Assembly (NCBI GenBank): GCA_900539645.1 | Contig: UQCY01000003.1 | Coordinates: 1 to 44,151 of the forward strand | Direction of reading: 5' to 3' | Origin: an uncultured Clostridium sp. | GTDB taxonomy: Bacteria; Bacillota; Clostridia; Peptostreptococcales; Peptostreptococcaceae | DNA length: 44,151 nt | Shown here: in pieces, positions 40,709 through 44,151 of the stretch | Layout: each line of letters opens with the position of its first letter | Numbering within the stretch: position 1 is the first letter of the stretch | Notes under the pieces: model-generated | What the model was told of the DNA's origin: nothing | Database searches by the model: none | The model's input: the letters and a program-made list of their open reading frames with translations, nothing else | Program-made: the position numbers and the translations under genes

Positions 40709-41442
40709 TATTTACCCGAAGTTCTCTGTCTAAACACCTCATAAAGCAGTATTCCACCTGCTACTGATGCATTTAAAGACGTTACATTACCTACCATAGG
40801 CATACTAACTACAAAATCACAGTTCTGTTTAACAAGTCTTGATATACCAAATCCTTCACTTCCTACTACTAATCCTAAAGGACCTGTTAAATCCTGTTTA
40901 TAGAACACTTCTCCATCCATGTCTGCAGCTGCAATCCATAGACCTTCTTCTTTTAGCATCTTTATAGTATTTACAATATTAGTCACCTTACACACAGGAA
41001 CATACTCTACTGCCCCAGCAGATGCTTTTGCAACTACAGGAGTTATATCTACTGATCTTCTCTTAGGAATTACAACAGCATGTGCACCTACTGCATCTGC
41101 TGTTCTTATTATAGAACCTAAATTGTGAGGATCTGTTATTTCATCTAATATGATGATAAATGGATCTTCTCCCTTTTCCTTAACTTCTCTTACTACATCT
41201 TCTATATCTTTATAGATATAATCACTTATAGTAGCTATAACACCCTGATGGGCGTGGCTAGTACTCATCTCATCTAGCTTATGTCTATCAACATACTGAA
41301 TAACTATCTTCTTTTCCTTTGCCATAGCTATTATCTTCTTTATAGAACCTTCTTTTGAAGAATTAGATATAAGCAACTTTTCTATATGTCTATCGTTTTT
41401 TATCGCTTCTATTACCGGATTTCTTCCTTCTATTATAGCCAT
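40708..41442 (-). CDS. rlmB: 23S rRNA (guanosine-2'-O-)-methyltransferase, TrmH/SpoU family
   Basis: The 244-residue protein has an N-terminal substrate-binding domain (EGRNPVIEAIKNDRHIEKLL) and a SPOUT knot with DEITDPHNLGSIIRTADAVG, GLVVGSEGFGIS and NVTSLNASVAGGILLYEVFR. It is expected to methylate G2251 of 23S rRNA; close relatives act on other sites, so the exact target is inferred. It lies between thyX (13 bases) and yacP. Confidence 0.93.
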   Translation of the reverse strand: MAIIEGRNPVIEAIKNDRHIEKLLISNSSKEGSIKKIIAMAKEKKIVIQYVDRHKLDEMSTSHAHQGVIATISDYIYKDIEDVVREVKEKGEDPFIIILDEITDPHNLGSIIRTADAVGAHAVVIPKRRSVDITPVVAKASAGAVEYVPVCKVTNIVNTIKMLKEEGLWIAAADMDGEVFYKQDLTGPLGLVVGSEGFGISRLVKQNCDFVVSMPMVGNVTSLNASVAGGILLYEVFRQRTSGK

Positions 41443-41455
41443 AATAATTTCCTTC

Positions 41456-42214
41456 CTATAAATTCTTAAATTTTTCTCTTATCTCAACAACCTTACCACA
41501 AGTCATCTTTCCTTCTGGACAAGGTCCTTTCACACATTTTGGTCCACAGTTTCTAAACATTATAGGAGCTACTTTTTTCACTTCTTTAAGCATCTGTGTA
41601 GCCATTTCCCTTATTTCCCACTGAGCTCTTTCGCAGCATCTGTGGTCAAAGAAATTGTAAAGACTTCTAACATTCATAGTCATTACTATTTTTGTTTCAC
41701 AAGCATTTGGGAAAACATATCTAGCATCTTCTATAGCCTTCTTCTCAGCTAATCTAGTTGCTTCTTTTTCTGATTTTCCTTCTTCCATAAATTCTTTTTT
41801 ATGTTTTTCAGATAAGATATCTACTATTCTATCGTAGTCTTTCTGATCTCTTTCCATAGCTTCTACAAATATCTTTTTAGCTTCCTCAGATTTTTCTATC
41901 TCTGGTGGAATTATATATTCAAACTGATCTAGTTTTACATATCTCTGAGATTGCTGAGAATAACTAGCTATTCTGTGACGAACAATCTGATGAGAACATG
42001 CTCTAGATATTCCCTCTACTCCAAAAGTAAATGACACATGTTCAAGTGGAGATTCGTGTCCTATATCAGTTAACATTTTTAAAAAACTTTCTATCTTTTC
42101 ATCTGTAAGATTTTCTTCTATTCCTTCAACACCAACTTTAGAGTAACAAAGCTTTGCAGCCATTGATACAACTTTCTCTGGGTCAGGTGTATGTGCAAGT
42201 AATTTAACTTTCAT
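41456..42214 (-). CDS. thyX: Flavin-dependent thymidylate synthase
   Basis: ThyX makes dTMP from dUMP using FAD, NADPH and methylene-tetrahydrofolate, and is unrelated to ThyA. The 252-residue protein has the RHR(x7)S motif at residues 79-89 ([11 protein letters not shown]) and the nearby [12 protein letters not shown]. The Cys-rich C-terminus ([20 protein letters not shown]) is typical of clostridial ThyX. It begins the thyX-rlmB-yacP-sigH-tuf run; cysS and mrnC, often found upstream, are absent. Confidence 0.96.
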   Translation of the reverse strand: MKVKLLAHTPDPEKVVSMAAKLCYSKVGVEGIEENLTDEKIESFLKMLTDIGHESPLEHVSFTFGVEGISRACSHQIVRHRIASYSQQSQRYVKLDQFEYIIPPEIEKSEEAKKIFVEAMERDQKDYDRIVDILSEKHKKEFMEEGKSEKEATRLAEKKAIEDARYVFPNACETKIVMTMNVRSLYNFFDHRCCERAQWEIREMATQMLKEVKKVAPIMFRNCGPKCVKGPCPEGKMTCGKVVEIREKFKNL

Positions 42215-42248
42215 TTTATCACCCCTAAAATATAATAGTCCAATCTAT

Positions 42249-42277
42249 ATTATATCATTAAAACAATATTCTGTCGC
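42249..42277 (-). promoter_or_regulatory. Promoter of the thyX operon
   Basis: A perfect TATAAT (complement at 42249-42254) is 17 bases from GCGACA (42272-42277), about 35 bases before the thyX start. The -35 keeps only the GACA half of the consensus. Confidence 0.6.
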
Positions 42278-42338
42278 AGTTTTTCTGAAAATATAAAACA
42301 AGAATAAAACACACAGAAAATAAAATATTCTGCCAAAC

Positions 42339-42379
42339 AAAAAAAGGAACAAGATAACAATCACTATTTCTCTTGTTCC
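42339..42379 (-). terminator. Terminator of the GETH-protein gene
   Basis: A 9-bp stem (GGAACAAGA at 42371-42379 with TCTTGTTCC at 42346-42354 on the minus strand) and a 16-base loop are followed by seven T residues. It lies about 35 bases after the stop at 42413. Confidence 0.88.
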
Positions 42380-42412
42380 AATTTATTATTGTTTTATTTA
42401 TTTTTTCTTACT

Positions 42413-43540
42413 TTATTTATAATATCTATACTCACTATCTTTATACTCTGGATATTTTTCTAAAGTACACAAATCTTCTATATTTAATATATTTCCATAT
42501 TTTTCATCCAACTGCTTTGCCATACAAGGACCTTCACAATAATAATCATCTGAATACGGTAGCACATGAGCTGTCCCATATATACCTACAATTCTTTTAT
42601 CTTCCAGTTTTTCATACTCTTTCACAAAATTATTCACCATTATATTTTCTCTATAAGTTGTGGCATTTTCATCATCTTCATAATATTTCTTTCCTTGATT
42701 CATAGATTCAACAGCCTTATTATAATCATCAGTTCCAGCTTTGCCATTTTCTTCCAAGTATTTTAAATATCTTTTACCACCTGTTTTGTATGTATGACCT
42801 AAATCAGTTCCATGAAATACTGTTTCAGGATATTTTTTCTTTATTTCTTTAAAGAAGTTTATATTTTCTTCTGAATAGGCTAATGTCTTTTCATAATCTT
42901 TAAAAAGCTCATTTAAAATTTTATCATCGTCTGATTTCATCCACATATTTAAAAATTGAGCATCTACATACGAATATTCAATAAATAGATTTCTCATACC
43001 GTATTCTTTATAATATTTGCCCCATAGATCTGCTTCTATTTTCTTTATGCCGTTGTAATCATGTGTTTCACCATATAGAAGTATTCCTTCTTTGCTCTCT
43101 TTAGAAAAGTCTTTTAAATCTCTATAACTTATTTTAATTTCACCACCGTGATTTTTTCCTTTTACACTAACTTTAACCTCAGAAGGAACTTTTACATTAA
43201 ATATATCCATCGATTCATTATCAATCAAATGGTCTGATACTGTTTGATTAAATAGTTTCTTACCATTCTTATCTTCTACTATTATATTAACTTCTCCAAA
43301 TTCAGATATTACGCTGATAAATAGGTTATCTCCCTTGCCACTCATGTTGGCTTCTTTTTCACCTCTGAAAAAATTATACTCGCAACTCCAAGAAGAGTTA
43401 TTCTTTTCTTCAAGAGAGTTAACTACTATTCCTTCATCAGTTTTGAATCTAAATAGCAAAAATACAAACAGAAGGATTACTGTGTATATTGTCATTAAAA
43501 GTGGTGATGTTAATATGTCTTTTATACTTCTTTTACGCAT
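42413..43540 (-). CDS. Membrane-anchored TraB/TIKI/EreA/ChaN-superfamily protein (GETH...GTAH)
   Basis: The 375-residue protein has one N-terminal membrane helix (about residues 17-30), with basic residues before it and no lipobox. A beta-rich domain of about 100 residues follows (about 40-140), then an alpha/beta domain. That domain shows the paired signature of the TraB/PrgY-TIKI-EreA-ChaN superfamily: LLYGETH (about 155-160), a conserved Glu in LFIEYS (about 188), an Arg in YRENIM (about 297) and IYGTAHV (about 320-326). Members include proteases, esterases and haem-binding proteins, so the reaction is unknown; the topology suggests it works outside the cell membrane. The start at 43540 has GGAGG five bases upstream; a frame to 43561 lacks one. 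It uses CAA for most Gln, unlike the ribosomal genes. Confidence 0.75.
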   Translation of the reverse strand: MRKRSIKDILTSPLLMTIYTVILLFVFLLFRFKTDEGIVVNSLEEKNNSSWSCEYNFFRGEKEANMSGKGDNLFISVISEFGEVNIIVEDKNGKKLFNQTVSDHLIDNESMDIFNVKVPSEVKVSVKGKNHGGEIKISYRDLKDFSKESKEGILLYGETHDYNGIKKIEADLWGKYYKEYGMRNLFIEYSYVDAQFLNMWMKSDDDKILNELFKDYEKTLAYSEENINFFKEIKKKYPETVFHGTDLGHTYKTGGKRYLKYLEENGKAGTDDYNKAVESMNQGKKYYEDDENATTYRENIMVNNFVKEYEKLEDKRIVGIYGTAHVLPYSDDYYCEGPCMAKQLDEKYGNILNIEDLCTLEKYPEYKDSEYRYYK

Positions 43541-43635
43541 AGCTACCTCCAGAAAAAGCATTTATTTTTAATATATAATAAAATATACTTTATTACCTTA
43601 CTATTAATTCTAACATACCTACAATATTAATGATA

Positions 43636-43675
43636 AAAAAATAACCACTACATATTTAATATAAATAGTGATTAT
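43636..43675 (-). terminator. Terminator after the small peptide gene
   Basis: On the minus strand AATAATCACTA pairs with TAGTGGTTATT over 11 pairs with one G-U, around an AT-rich loop, and runs into seven T residues. It begins about 20 bases after the peptide stop, so the ABC-peptide transcript ends here. Confidence 0.85.
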
Positions 43676-43693
43676 TTTCTATTATTTTAACTT

Positions 43694-43813
43694 TTAATGA
43701 AGTTTTATTATACAAAATACTCTACATACTTCCATATTCTTTGTACATTCTGATGGACCTCCTCCAAGTCTTCCTCCATTTGAATTACATTGTGGTTCGT
43801 TAATCCATTTCAT
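43694..43813 (-). CDS. 39-residue Cys/Gly-rich peptide, candidate RiPP or bacteriocin precursor
   Basis: The peptide begins MKWINEPQCNSNGGRLGGG and continues PSECTKNMEVCRVFCIIKLH, with Cys at 9, 23, 30 and 34 and a Gly-rich middle containing two GG pairs. A textbook ribosome-binding site (AAAGGAG, eight bases before the ATG at 43813) overlaps the stop of the ABC transporter gene, so the two are translationally coupled. A terminator follows. I do not recognise the family. Small size, Cys content and the exporter neighbour suggest an exported, possibly modified peptide; a modifying enzyme would have to lie beyond the window. It could also be a small regulatory or metal-binding protein. A longer frame to 43885 has no better start. 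Confidence 0.6.
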   Translation of the reverse strand: MKWINEPQCNSNGGRLGGGPSECTKNMEVCRVFCIIKLH

Positions 43814-43826
43814 ATCTCTATCTCCT

Positions 43827-44151
43827 TTACAAATAAATTTTTTTAACATCAAAATCTTTAAATGCTTCCTCTTCATGAGAAGCAAATATAATAATGCTAT
43901 CGTCCTTTATTTTTTCAATCAATTTATAGAACCTTTTTTTATTTTCATAGTCTAAAGCAGATGTTATCTCATCAAAAATATATACATCCTTTTTTTCAAC
44001 AAAGGCTCTTGCTATTAAAATCCTCTGTTTTTGACCACCTGATAAATTACTTTCTTTATTTATAACTGTATTATACTTATTTGATAAACTGTCTATAACT
44101 CTATCTAAATCCAAAGTTTTACAAACTTTTTCTACAATTTTTTGTTCTATA
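43827..44151 (-). CDS. ABC transporter ATP-binding domain, 3' end only
   Basis: The frame enters from beyond the right edge and gives the last 107 or so residues. It shows an exporter-type nucleotide-binding domain: signature [15 protein letters not shown], Walker B VYIFDEITSALD and an H-loop ASHEEEAF. The Walker A and any membrane domain lie outside, so I cannot tell whether it is a fused exporter (as for bacteriocins) or a separate ATPase. Its TAA is followed directly by AGGAG and, 13 bases on, by the peptide start, which links the two functionally. It uses both CAA and CAG for Gln. Confidence 0.88.
   Translation of the reverse strand, partial: IEQKIVEKVCKTLDLDRVIDSLSNKYNTVINKESNLSGGQKQRILIARAFVEKKDVYIFDEITSALDYENKKRFYKLIEKIKDDSIIIFASHEEEAFKDFDVKKIYL

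Noticed and set aside
43827..43885. N-terminal extension of the small peptide reaching back into the ABC gene
   Set aside because: It overlaps the well-supported ABC C-terminus and lacks a ribosome-binding site, whereas the ATG at 43813 has an excellent one.

Overview
The window is AT-rich Firmicutes DNA, most likely from an anaerobic clostridium of the Peptostreptococcaceae (Peptostreptococcus- or Clostridioides-like). The evidence is the clostridial str-S10-spc-alpha super-cluster, the downstream ecfA1-ecfA2-ecfT-truA-rplM-rpsI run, zinc-type S4, S14 and L36, ThyX, SigH, a ferredoxin-flavodoxin protein and an acidic RpoB tail. The genus is inference. Every gene except the fragment at the left edge lies on the minus strand, so transcription runs from high to low coordinates.

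Read in the direction of transcription. (1) 43.6-44.15 kb: the end of an ABC transporter ATPase gene running off the window, then a tightly spaced 39-residue Cys/Gly-rich peptide gene with its own terminator; this looks like the tail of a peptide-export or RiPP locus. (2) 42.4-43.5 kb: a membrane-anchored protein with the GETH...GTAH signature of the TraB/TIKI/EreA/ChaN superfamily. (3) 38.2-42.2 kb: thyX-rlmB-yacP-sigH-tuf. (4) 35.7-38.1 kb: rpmG-secE-nusG-rplK-rplA. (5) 34.4-35.7 kb: L10 leader, rplJ, rplL, terminator. (6) 26.9-34.3 kb: rpoB-rpoC. (7) 22.0-26.8 kb: rpsL-rpsG-fusA-tuf, terminator. (8) 6.0-22.0 kb: the complete S10-spc-alpha operon from rpsJ to rplQ, including secY, adk, map, infA and rpoA. 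(9) 2.3-5.6 kb: the ECF vitamin-transporter energising module ecfA1-ecfA2-ecfT plus truA. (10) 1.3-2.3 kb: rplM-rpsI from a consensus promoter. (11) 0.4-1.2 kb: a flavodoxin/ferredoxin protein. (12) 1-370: the plus-strand end of a BrnQ-type transporter with an abnormally short C-terminus.

The genes make up most of the protein-coding core of the gene-expression machinery: RNA polymerase alpha, beta and beta', about half of the ribosomal proteins, EF-G, two copies of EF-Tu, IF-1, NusG, the SecY/SecE channel, and N-terminal Met removal. Regulation is visible in the DNA. There are near-consensus sigma-A promoters before rplM, rpsJ (two), rpsL, rpoB, rplJ and rpmG, and an L1-type operator before rplA. 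There is also a classical L10 leader with an attenuator, and several structured intercistronic RNAs (rpsL leader, rpsL-rpsG, rpsJ-rplC, rpoB-rpoC) that may be autoregulatory or processing sites. The points most worth following are the peptide/ABC locus at the right edge, the GETH protein, a perfect 21-bp palindrome inside the S10 promoter, the converted tuf pair, the absence of two small RNA-binding genes usual in related clusters, and near-exclusive use of CAG for glutamine in the core genes. No tRNA, rRNA, CRISPR array or insertion sequence was seen.
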